From the NCBI GenBank assembly GCA_001800185.1, contig MGUX01000087.1, positions 1 to 7,525 on the forward strand: a stretch of 7,525 nucleotides of DNA. Reading direction: 5' to 3'. This stretch comes from Elusimicrobia bacterium RIFCSPLOWO2_12_FULL_59_9 (GTDB taxonomy: Bacteria > Elusimicrobiota > Elusimicrobia > O2-12-FULL-59-9). Both the position numbers and the translations under genes were made by a program. Shown in pieces: positions 1 through 5,975 of the stretch. Position 1 is the stretch's first letter. Every line of letters starts with the position of its first letter. The notes beneath the pieces are model-generated. The model saw only the letters and a program-made list of their open reading frames with translations. It searched no databases and was not told the origin of the DNA.

Positions 1-63
1 CCACAGCTCCTGAGATGTGTCGAGCATTGGAAGAAGATTGCGGAGGCGGAGAAGCAGAAGTAG
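1..63 (+). CDS. possible C-terminal tail of an upstream gene
   Basis: Frame 1 is open from the window edge and ends in TAG at 61-63, giving a 20-residue lysine- and glutamate-rich tail (ending WKKIAEAEKQK). Most codons end in G or C, as in the genes downstream, which favours coding. The piece is too short to assign to a family. Frame 3 is also open from the edge to a stop at 114-116, so the frame choice is not secure. Confidence 0.3.
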   Translation, partial: PQLLRCVEHWKKIAEAEKQK

Positions 64-170
64 CTGTTCCGGCTCAAGGGTTCCAGACCCGGACCTGCGG
101 ATGGCATAGAAGTTAATTCCGGGTTGATTGTTTACTTGAGTGGAGGCAAACGGATGTATAGCATACTCCC

Positions 171-284
171 AGACCATTTTCGGAGTTACTGTAGAGTAGC
201 GCCGTCGTCCCGGCGGCACTCGGGCCAGCGAGACGCTGGCGCTACGCGGAACCTGCTCCTATACACCGACATTGAAAATGGTCT
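171..284. repeat. nested inverted-repeat (REP/MITE-like) element
   Basis: The outer arms are a perfect 11-base inverted repeat, AGACCATTTTC at 171-181 and its reverse complement at 274-284. Inside them, GTAGCGCC (196-203) pairs with GGCGCTAC (238-245), and a separate tight hairpin joins GCCAGCG (224-230) to CGCTGGC (234-240) around an AGA loop. A GC-rich CGCCG/CGGCG pair (200-204/211-215) is also present. The 238-245 arm overlaps the hairpin arm, so the two folds exclude each other. There is no ORF inside and no clear target-site duplication at its ends. The layout suits a non-autonomous repeat or a repetitive extragenic palindrome. A structured transcript leader is the alternative, as it ends 126 bases before the first gene. 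Confidence 0.6.
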
Positions 285-397
285 AACGAGGCCAAAAAAC
301 TAATTCCGAAATCCGGACGGCATAGCGAGATCGCCGGATCCTGATCCGAGGCAGGAGTTGCGGTGGAAATTCCCGCTGAGCCGTTAGTGGATATTTT

Positions 398-405
398 AAG
401 GAGGG
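398..405 (+). promoter_or_regulatory. ribosome binding site setting the VOC start
   Basis: AAGGAGGG lies 5 bases before the ATG at 411. An upstream in-frame GTG at 363 has its own weaker AGGAG (353-357), also 5 bases away. The ATG is preferred because its site is stronger and because it places the twin-arginine signal at the usual distance from the N-terminus. Confidence 0.75.
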
Positions 406-410
406 CAACG

Positions 411-1475
411 ATGGAGAATCTAATTGCGAAACTGCTTCAGAATATTGAAAGTGGGAAGATCAGCCGGCGTCAGCTCATGCAATCCGCTGCGTTAGCGGCG
501 GCAGGATCGGCCCTTGTAGCGAAATCCTTTCCGGCGGCGTTCGCGCAGGGCGGCGGCAAAGCCTTCCCGGTGACCACCGTGAATCACCTATCGTTAGCCG
601 TGAAGGATTACGCCAAGGCCCGTGACTGGTACGTGGAAGTGTTTGGGATGCGGGTGGTATGGGACGACGGCAAGAAGTGTGCCCTCGAATTCGGGAGTCT
701 CACGGAGCCGAACGGCATTTTCATCCAACCGCTCTCCAGGCCCACCGATAAGCCCACTGTCGGTCACTTTGCCTTCGGAGTTCCGACTCCATATTTCAAG
801 GAGAACAAAGCGGCCATGAAGGCCGAAATGGAGCGGCGTCACCTGGAGAATATCCGTCCCGATGGTGAAATGGGATGGTGGACTAAGGATCCCGCCGGGT
901 ACACGCTCAATACCTGGGTCACCATAAAAGACAAAGCCATGTTTCCGGGGGCGGCTTTTGTGTGCGAGGAAGCGGATTCGGCCAAGTGCAAGCAGGGATA
1001 TGAGGAAGGCATGAAGAATCTCAGCATGGCCCCGCAGCCGAGCGGCAAGGGTTTCAAGGCGCTCTATTATAGTCACATCGTCTTGAACGTGTCCGAGGCC
1101 GATTACCCAAAGGAGAAAGAGTTTTACACGGGAATGTATGGCATGAAGGTGATTTACGAAAACCTGAAAGGAACGAATCCCCAGATTATGCTGCGGTTCG
1201 GTAAAAACACCCTGTACCTGCGCCCAAATGCCGCACCTGGCGAAAAGCCCTTTTGCAATCACTTCGCGTTCGTCGTCGAAAATTACAACCAGGACACATC
1301 CGAAGCCAAACTGAAAGCCCTGGGACTGGAGCCGAAGCCCGATTCCAAACTGGCCTGGTCCATCACGGATCTGGACGGCTTGCGCGTGGAGGTCGCCGGG
1401 CCGGGATTGCCGGAACATATCGCGAAGGATTGTCATGGCTCCAGTATAAGTTGTCCGGGAGGACCTAAAGGATAA
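411..1475 (+). CDS. Tat-exported protein with two VOC (glyoxalase/extradiol dioxygenase-like) domains
   Basis: This 354-residue protein starts at ATG 411; a start at GTG 363 would add 16 residues. Residues 1-46 form a Tat-type signal: S18-R19-R20-Q-L, an alanine-rich hydrophobic stretch (25-37), and a likely cut near AFAQ (43-46). Two vicinal-oxygen-chelate domains follow, at about 54-172 and 217-331. In this fold paired beta-alpha-beta modules bind a divalent metal through His and Glu. The second domain keeps a full set of candidates: H222, H284 and E327. The first has H59 and H119, but N167 stands where the closing glutamate is expected, so its metal site may be weak or absent. Cysteines C185/C193 in the linker and C341/C348 in the tail could form disulfides in the periplasm. 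Family members include glyoxalases, ring-cleaving dioxygenases and resistance proteins; the reaction cannot be chosen from sequence. It leads a co-directional run of genes for exported proteins. Confidence 0.88.
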   Translation: MENLIAKLLQNIESGKISRRQLMQSAALAAAGSALVAKSFPAAFAQGGGKAFPVTTVNHLSLAVKDYAKARDWYVEVFGMRVVWDDGKKCALEFGSLTEPNGIFIQPLSRPTDKPTVGHFAFGVPTPYFKENKAAMKAEMERRHLENIRPDGEMGWWTKDPAGYTLNTWVTIKDKAMFPGAAFVCEEADSAKCKQGYEEGMKNLSMAPQPSGKGFKALYYSHIVLNVSEADYPKEKEFYTGMYGMKVIYENLKGTNPQIMLRFGKNTLYLRPNAAPGEKPFCNHFAFVVENYNQDTSEAKLKALGLEPKPDSKLAWSITDLDGLRVEVAGPGLPEHIAKDCHGSSISCPGGPKG

Positions 1476-1477
1476 GA

Positions 1478-1528
1478 GCCCGCAAGTTTCGGCCTATGTC
1501 CCTAGGCAAGAAGGTCTAACTGGCGGGC
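1478..1528 (+). other. nested hairpin in the VOC-MBL gap
   Basis: Just after the VOC stop codon, GCCCGC (1478-1483) can pair with GCGGGC (1523-1528). Inside that loop, GCCTA (1492-1496) pairs with TAGGC (1503-1507) around 6 bases. No T-run follows, so this is not a standard intrinsic terminator. It could stabilise or process a transcript, or be chance. Confidence 0.3.
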
Positions 1529-1558
1529 AGTAGTGTGAAGGTTGATAAATATCCCACT

Positions 1559-1563
1559 GGAGG
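1559..1563 (+). promoter_or_regulatory. ribosome binding site setting the MBL start
   Basis: GGAGG sits 7 bases before ATG 1571. The in-frame GTG at 1535 has no comparable site and would put 12 mostly polar residues in front of the signal peptide, so 1571 is chosen. Confidence 0.8.
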
Positions 1564-1570
1564 TTTTGAA

Positions 1571-2509
1571 ATGAAGCGAGTGAGTGGATTCATTGTGGCG
1601 GCAGCGGTCATAACGCTCCTGGCCGCGCCCTATGTCACCAGACCGATTTTGGCGCAGTCGTCGGTTCCGGCGTTTTCTAAAACGGCAGGTTTCGCAGATC
1701 AACTCTACGTCCTCGACGGTGGTGTCGGTCGCAATTTGACCTCCGTTAATTGGCTAAGCATGCTGGTTCCCCCCGCCACACCGATCGACATCTCGACATA
1801 CGCCCATCTGATCAAGCATGGCGACACGTGGATGATGTTCGACACCAGCACGAGTGACGTCATCGCGACGATACCGAACGGTTCACCCACGTCTGGGGTC
1901 GAGGGCATCCGTTGGATGAAGACCCCGGGCCAGACCATGACGGCTCAGTTGAAGTTGGTCGGCATCACACCGGCGGATATCAAGTTAATCGGAATTTCGC
2001 ACCAGCATCCCGATCACACAGGCAACGTCAGCTTGTTCAAGAACTCCACCGTGCTGATTCAGAGGCTCGAGTACGAGCAGATGATGGCGGCGGGCCGCAG
2101 TCCCCAAGGTCCGTCCCCTATGCAGGTTCCGGGCGCTCCCATAACCATCTTCGAACGGAACCACCCGGTGCGTCTGCTGGATGGCGATTACGACGTGTTC
2201 GGCGACGGCAGCGTCCTCCTCTTTTATGTTGGTGGCCACACCGTCGGCAGCATGGTGTGTCTTGTCCACCTCAAGAATACGGGCTACGTTCTGTTGAGCG
2301 GCGACGCCGTTCACTTCCGTTCGAACTTCGACACCCGCCGTATTCCGCGCCTCGAGAGAGCCAACGACGAGAACCACTGGCTGTGGTCGGTGCCGATCGC
2401 CTTTGAGCGCGTCGCCGCCCTGATGTCGTACTACAAAGCGGAGCTGTGGGTCCACCACGACACAGAGGATTACAAGGGCAGGAAATTCGCGCCCAAGTAC
2501 TACGAATAG
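1571..2509 (+). CDS. Sec-exported metallo-beta-lactamase-fold hydrolase, N-acyl-homoserine-lactonase-like
   Basis: This 312-residue protein begins with a Sec-type signal: KR at 2-3, a hydrophobic core at about 7-22, and a likely cut after PILA (A28). The mature part has the metallo-beta-lactamase fold with a complete set of dinuclear metal ligands: H144, H146, D148 and H149 in the HxHxDH motif, H223 in GGHTVGS, D245 in LLSGD, and H296 in the HHD near the end. That last motif and the spacing resemble the AiiA-type N-acyl-homoserine lactonases, which open the lactone ring of quorum-sensing signals. Other members of this branch hydrolyse different lactones or esters, so quorum quenching is a hypothesis. 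The signal peptide puts it in the periplasm, as proposed for the VOC protein upstream and the oxidase downstream. The coding sequence looks intact. The 95-base gap after the VOC gene allows co-transcription. Confidence 0.9.
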   Translation: MKRVSGFIVAAAVITLLAAPYVTRPILAQSSVPAFSKTAGFADQLYVLDGGVGRNLTSVNWLSMLVPPATPIDISTYAHLIKHGDTWMMFDTSTSDVIATIPNGSPTSGVEGIRWMKTPGQTMTAQLKLVGITPADIKLIGISHQHPDHTGNVSLFKNSTVLIQRLEYEQMMAAGRSPQGPSPMQVPGAPITIFERNHPVRLLDGDYDVFGDGSVLLFYVGGHTVGSMVCLVHLKNTGYVLLSGDAVHFRSNFDTRRIPRLERANDENHWLWSVPIAFERVAALMSYYKAELWVHHDTEDYKGRKFAPKYYE

Positions 2510-2525
2510 GTACGTGGCTGGGGCA

Positions 2526-2633
2526 CCGCCGGCGCCTGCTCCGGGGCCATCCGCCTCGGAGTACCAGGCTCCCGCGTAGGTCAGGAAGGTCGAGATCATC
2601 AATCTGCGCGAGCTGGAGCCGGCGGCGCAGAAA
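2526..2633 (+). pseudogene. relic of a second alpha-hydroxy-acid oxidase gene
   Basis: Read in frame from 2526, this stretch encodes 36 codons that align without gaps to residues 39-74 of the intact oxidase at 5976-7163 (matching bases 6090-6197). Hand comparison gives 86 of 108 identical bases and 24 of 36 identical residues. Shared blocks include PPAP, YQAP, VEIIN/IEIIN and AAQK. The codon at 2577-2579 is TAG where the intact gene has GAG. After 2633 the frame shifts by one base, reaches TAA (2637-2639) and homology stops. The signal peptide and the entire catalytic barrel are missing. It lies between the MBL stop and the first receptor's ribosome binding site. It cannot make a working enzyme. 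Confidence 0.85.
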
Positions 2634-2671
2634 GGTTAAAGCTGAAACCGTAAATTCCGAAAGGAGTCAAT

Positions 2672-5600
2672 ATGCAACGGAACGCCAAGAATTACACGCA
2701 ATTAGCTTGTGCCTGGATCGTCTTGCTCCTGATTCTGGTCCTAGCCAGGGTAAACCACCTCAACGCCCAGGTTTCCACCGCGACGATCTCGGGCACGGTC
2801 TCTGATCTGACCGGGGCGGTGATTCCGGGCACGACTGTGAGGGTCCGGAACGTTGAAACGGGAGTAGCCCGCACTCTTACCACCAACGTTGGCGGCCGTT
2901 ACTCGGCTCCGGAGTTGATCCCCGGCAGGTACGAGTTGGAGGTTACAGCCCCAGGCTTCCAGACGATGATCCGCAGGGGAATCACTTTGACGGTCGGTCG
3001 GGAAGCCGTCGTGAACCTCACGCTCCAAGTCGGGGCGGTAGCCGAGCGAATTGAGGTAATGGGAGGGGCACCGTTGGTAGAGACCGCGACTGCATCTGTA
3101 GGCGCGTTCATCAGCACGCAGCAAGTGACCGAGCTGCCGCTACAGGGCCGCAATTTCGAGTCACTCTTCTACCTGGCGCCGGGCGTGTTGATGATCACCA
3201 CCATGCAGCCCAGGACGCGGCAGGGAGCAGCGAACGTCCCCTCCGTGGCGGGAGCCAGAGCTCGGGGATATGAAATCCTGCAGGATGGGGAATCCATCGT
3301 CAACGTTTTCAAACGCGGGATTGGTTCCGTTACGGGATCATCGCTAGGCACGGAAGCCCTAGCGGAGTTCCAGATGCTGACCAACACCTACGGCGCGCAA
3401 TTCGGCGGCAACGGCTTCGTGGTCAATTCGGCGAGCAAGGCGGGCACGAACAGCTTGCATGGTTCCCTATACGGCTACCTGCGCAACAGCGCCCTGGACA
3501 CTCGCGGGTTCTTTGATCCAACCAAAGCTTCGTTCCGCCGATTTCAATCCGGCGGCAGCGTCGGTGGCCCCCTCAAGAAAGACAAGATGTTTTTCTTTGC
3601 GAACTACGAGGGGATCTGGCAAGCCCAGCCTCAAACCCGAATCGCTACCGTTCCGGATGCCAACAGCCGGACCCCGAGTTTTCCCCGCGCCGCGAGCCCT
3701 GTGACCTACGACGCCATCGCCGAAGCGTTGGCCATCTACCCACGGCCCACTTTTAACTTCAGCCCGATCGCTGGTACCCCTTACGGCGTGGGACAAGTCA
3801 CCCAAGTTGCCAACTACATCGCACAAGAGAATTATTTCCTGGGGCGCTTCGATTACACCCATTCGGAGAAAGATTCTTTCTTTGCGCGCTCCATCGTTAA
3901 CCTGCAACGTGCCACTGCCCCTTTCGGTGGCGGGCTGGGCCTAGCTTTACCCTTCTGGCCGGCAAGAGACGTAGGCTCGAATTACTTCAACACCTTCACA
4001 TGGAGGCGGATTGTCTCTCCGACGCTGTTAATCGCCACGCGGGCCAGCTTCTCGCGCCCCTTGGCGGGCTCTTACGGCGAGAGCGTGTTTCCGGCGCTCC
4101 AAAAGACCTTCCCGGGGGCTGGCAGGGTGGATACGCAGGTGACAATCGCTGGTCTCACCGCGCTTGGCCACGCGACTGAGATTCCCTCGGACGTAGGAGA
4201 AGACAGGTATACGGTAGCCAGCGACATCATGTGGACCAAGGGATCGCACACGCTCCGAATGGGCGCCTCGATCGCGAGAATTGACAGCCACTCCTTCCGC
4301 CCAAACCAGGGTATGGGCACTTGGGCGCACCAGAGTCTTCCCGATTTCTTGGCGGGGAGGGTGTTTACTTTCACAGGAATACCTGGAAGGCCGGAACAGT
4401 ACCCCTACCGCGATTACCGGGAATACGCGTTCAGGCCTTACATCCAGGACGACTGGAGGGTGACGCGCAGGCTTACTCTGAATCTGGGGTTGCGCTGGGA
4501 ATTCAACACTAATCCCTTTGCGCGGCATAACACCCTTCACGCCGTTACCGATTATTTGCACGGGACCCGTGTGGAAAATGTCCCCCATGTGTTTCAGAAG
4601 AATACCAACTGGAGGAATCTGGGTCCGCGGTTCGGCTTTGTATACGACGTGTTCGGCAATCAAAAGACCGCCCTTCGCGGAGGCTTTGCGATCAATTACG
4701 AACCCCCTTACGCGGGTCAATATAACAGTATGTTCTCGGTTAGTAAGCCCTGGGAGGTTTTTATCGCGAGAAACCCAACTTTCTCGTATCCGATTCCCGA
4801 CTTCACTGTTGCTCAGTCCAGCACAGCTATCACGGTAGGACATGACTGGTTCATGAAAGGATCTCCCTACCTGATGCAGTATAATCTCAACGTTCAACAT
4901 GAGATAGTAGAGAGTACGGTCTTGACTGTTGGGTACGTTGGGTCGCAGGGAGTCCGGTTGCTCACACGCCGGGAGTATAACCCCCCCACGCCGACGTTCG
5001 ACGCGAATGGAGCGTATCACTTCGCAACGCTGGTCGGCGGCAGAATCGTACAAAATCCGCGCTTGAACCGGAATTTCGAGACCTTAGGCTTGGCCACGAA
5101 CGGCACCACGTCGCGCTACAACTCGATGCAGGTTAGCCTGGATCGCCGGTTTCGCCGCAACGTGCAGGCGCAAGTCAACTATACCTGGTCCCGATGCATC
5201 GATGATGGCGGCGAACCAGCAGGAAGCATGAGCGGCGGCAGCTCGCCCACGATTTGGACAAACCCCTTCGACCGATCTATTGATAAGGGACTTTGCTACT
5301 TCCACGCCAAACACATGTTTAAGGCGAACGGCTTGGTGCACCTGCCGTTCCGCGGGAACCGGGTTGTGGAAGGCTGGAAACTCGCCAGCATCGTGACTGC
5401 GAGCACCGGGGTACCATTCACGGTCTCTACCGGATTTGACTTGTCTGGTTTGGGCGCGGGAGTGCGTCCGGACTACGTTCAGGGGTGCAAAGTGCACGTG
5501 GGCACGGTCAATCAGTGGTACAATCCGGAATGCTTCACGGTGTATCCTCCCGGCACGCTCGGCAATACGGGAAGGGACACCATCATCGGTCCCGGCTTGG

Positions 5601-5863
5601 CGCAGGTTGATTTCACTGTGATGAAAGACACCACGATTCGGGAATCGCTCGGAATGCAATTCCGCGCGGAATTTTTCAATCTCTTCAACCGCTCGCAGTT
5701 TGGGCTGCCCGTGGCCAGCCTGTTCACTGCGGGAGCGGTGGGCGCTTGCACCGCAAGCGGGGCCGGCTGTGCTCGCCGCCGCGCGGACGCTGGCCAGATT
5801 ACGAGATTGGCCGGGAACACGGCAGGACGCCAGATTCAGTTTGGGCTGAAGTTTGTGTTCTGA
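2672..5863 (+). CDS. TonB-dependent receptor, Oar-like, with N-terminal carboxypeptidase-regulatory-like domain
   Basis: This complete 1063-residue outer-membrane protein starts at ATG 2672, 5 bases after AAGGAG (2661-2666). A Sec signal covers about residues 1-33 (hydrophobic core 12-25, cut near LNAQ). Residues about 36-120 form a carboxypeptidase-regulatory-like beta-sandwich (ISGTVSD...G.VIPG...G.Y....L.PG.YELEV). A plug follows from about 125, with the typical LPLQGRN at 155-161. The rest, from about 270, is the beta-barrel, with the family's late motif FRAEFFNLFNRSQFG and a C-terminal phenylalanine as needed for outer-membrane insertion. Such receptors bind a ligand outside and import it using TonB/ExbBD energy. 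Acidobacteria carry many of this kind and their ligands are mostly unknown; sugars, peptides and other polymer breakdown products are possible. No frameshift is seen. Immediately upstream is the relic of an oxidase gene; downstream is an intact one. Confidence 0.93.
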   Translation: MQRNAKNYTQLACAWIVLLLILVLARVNHLNAQVSTATISGTVSDLTGAVIPGTTVRVRNVETGVARTLTTNVGGRYSAPELIPGRYELEVTAPGFQTMIRRGITLTVGREAVVNLTLQVGAVAERIEVMGGAPLVETATASVGAFISTQQVTELPLQGRNFESLFYLAPGVLMITTMQPRTRQGAANVPSVAGARARGYEILQDGESIVNVFKRGIGSVTGSSLGTEALAEFQMLTNTYGAQFGGNGFVVNSASKAGTNSLHGSLYGYLRNSALDTRGFFDPTKASFRRFQSGGSVGGPLKKDKMFFFANYEGIWQAQPQTRIATVPDANSRTPSFPRAASPVTYDAIAEALAIYPRPTFNFSPIAGTPYGVGQVTQVANYIAQENYFLGRFDYTHSEKDSFFARSIVNLQRATAPFGGGLGLALPFWPARDVGSNYFNTFTWRRIVSPTLLIATRASFSRPLAGSYGESVFPALQKTFPGAGRVDTQVTIAGLTALGHATEIPSDVGEDRYTVASDIMWTKGSHTLRMGASIARIDSHSFRPNQGMGTWAHQSLPDFLAGRVFTFTGIPGRPEQYPYRDYREYAFRPYIQDDWRVTRRLTLNLGLRWEFNTNPFARHNTLHAVTDYLHGTRVENVPHVFQKNTNWRNLGPRFGFVYDVFGNQKTALRGGFAINYEPPYAGQYNSMFSVSKPWEVFIARNPTFSYPIPDFTVAQSSTAITVGHDWFMKGSPYLMQYNLNVQHEIVESTVLTVGYVGSQGVRLLTRREYNPPTPTFDANGAYHFATLVGGRIVQNPRLNRNFETLGLATNGTTSRYNSMQVSLDRRFRRNVQAQVNYTWSRCIDDGGEPAGSMSGGSSPTIWTNPFDRSIDKGLCYFHAKHMFKANGLVHLPFRGNRVVEGWKLASIVTASTGVPFTVSTGFDLSGLGAGVRPDYVQGCKVHVGTVNQWYNPECFTVYPPGTLGNTGRDTIIGPGLAQVDFTVMKDTTIRESLGMQFRAEFFNLFNRSQFGLPVASLFTAGAVGACTASGAGCARRRADAGQITRLAGNTAGRQIQFGLKFVF

Positions 5864-5882
5864 GATTCCGGGAGGCGGCCAG

Positions 5883-5899
5883 GGGTTCTGCTTGAACCC
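5883..5899 (+). other. perfect 6-bp hairpin between receptor and oxidase genes
   Basis: GGGTTC (5883-5888) and GAACCC (5894-5899) form a perfect stem around a 5-base loop, 19 bases after the receptor stop. No T-run follows, so an intrinsic terminator is unlikely. It may limit 3'-end decay or reduce read-through. Confidence 0.35.
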
Positions 5900-5963
5900 G
5901 CAGGCAGCTTGACGTATGCTTTGGACCGAAGGCAAACCTGGTATGGCAAACTCCGAACCAGAA

Positions 5964-5970
5964 AGGGAGG
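5964..5970 (+). promoter_or_regulatory. ribosome binding site setting the oxidase start
   Basis: AGGGAGG lies 5 bases before ATG 5976. The upstream in-frame ATGs at 5916 and 5943 lack such a site and would bury the twin-arginine motif behind up to 20 extra polar residues. Start 5976 puts KRRDFL at residues 4-9. Confidence 0.85.
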
Positions 5971-5975
5971 CATCC

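Larger units (their letters stand above)
64..410. other. non-coding leader region upstream of the VOC gene
   Basis: I see no credible gene in this stretch. It holds a nested inverted-repeat element at 171-284 and a weak possible stem at 311-316/334-339 (ATCCGG with CCGGAT, 17-base loop). Near its end are two candidate ribosome binding sites, AGGAG at 353-357 and the stronger AAGGAGGG at 398-405. The promoter of the gene cluster probably lies here, but no convincing -35/-10 pair stands out. Confidence 0.6.

Noticed and set aside
124..162. Possible promoter: TTGATT, TTTACT or TTGAGT with TGTATA/TATAGC near 155-162
   Set aside because: None of the pairs has both good hexamers and 16-18 base spacing, so no promoter is claimed.
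114..308. Direct repeat TAATTCCG at 114-121 and 301-308 around the palindromic element
   Set aside because: Eight bases, and the copies lie well outside the inverted-repeat ends, so they do not look like a target-site duplication.
363..410. GTG start at 363 for the VOC protein, with AGGAG at 353-357
   Set aside because: It is possible, but the ATG at 411 has a better site and gives a normal Tat signal; the extra 16 residues have no family support.
2446..2805. Plus-strand open frame of 119 codons bridging the MBL end, the gap and the receptor start
   Set aside because: It overlaps both genes in another frame, is arginine- and serine-rich, and reads the oxidase relic in the wrong frame.
4028..5053. 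Long open frame on the minus strand (341 codons) inside the receptor gene
   Set aside because: It is antisense to a receptor with clear domain motifs, its translation shows no recognisable motif or membrane pattern, and no ribosome binding site was evident. Such shadows are common in GC-rich genes.
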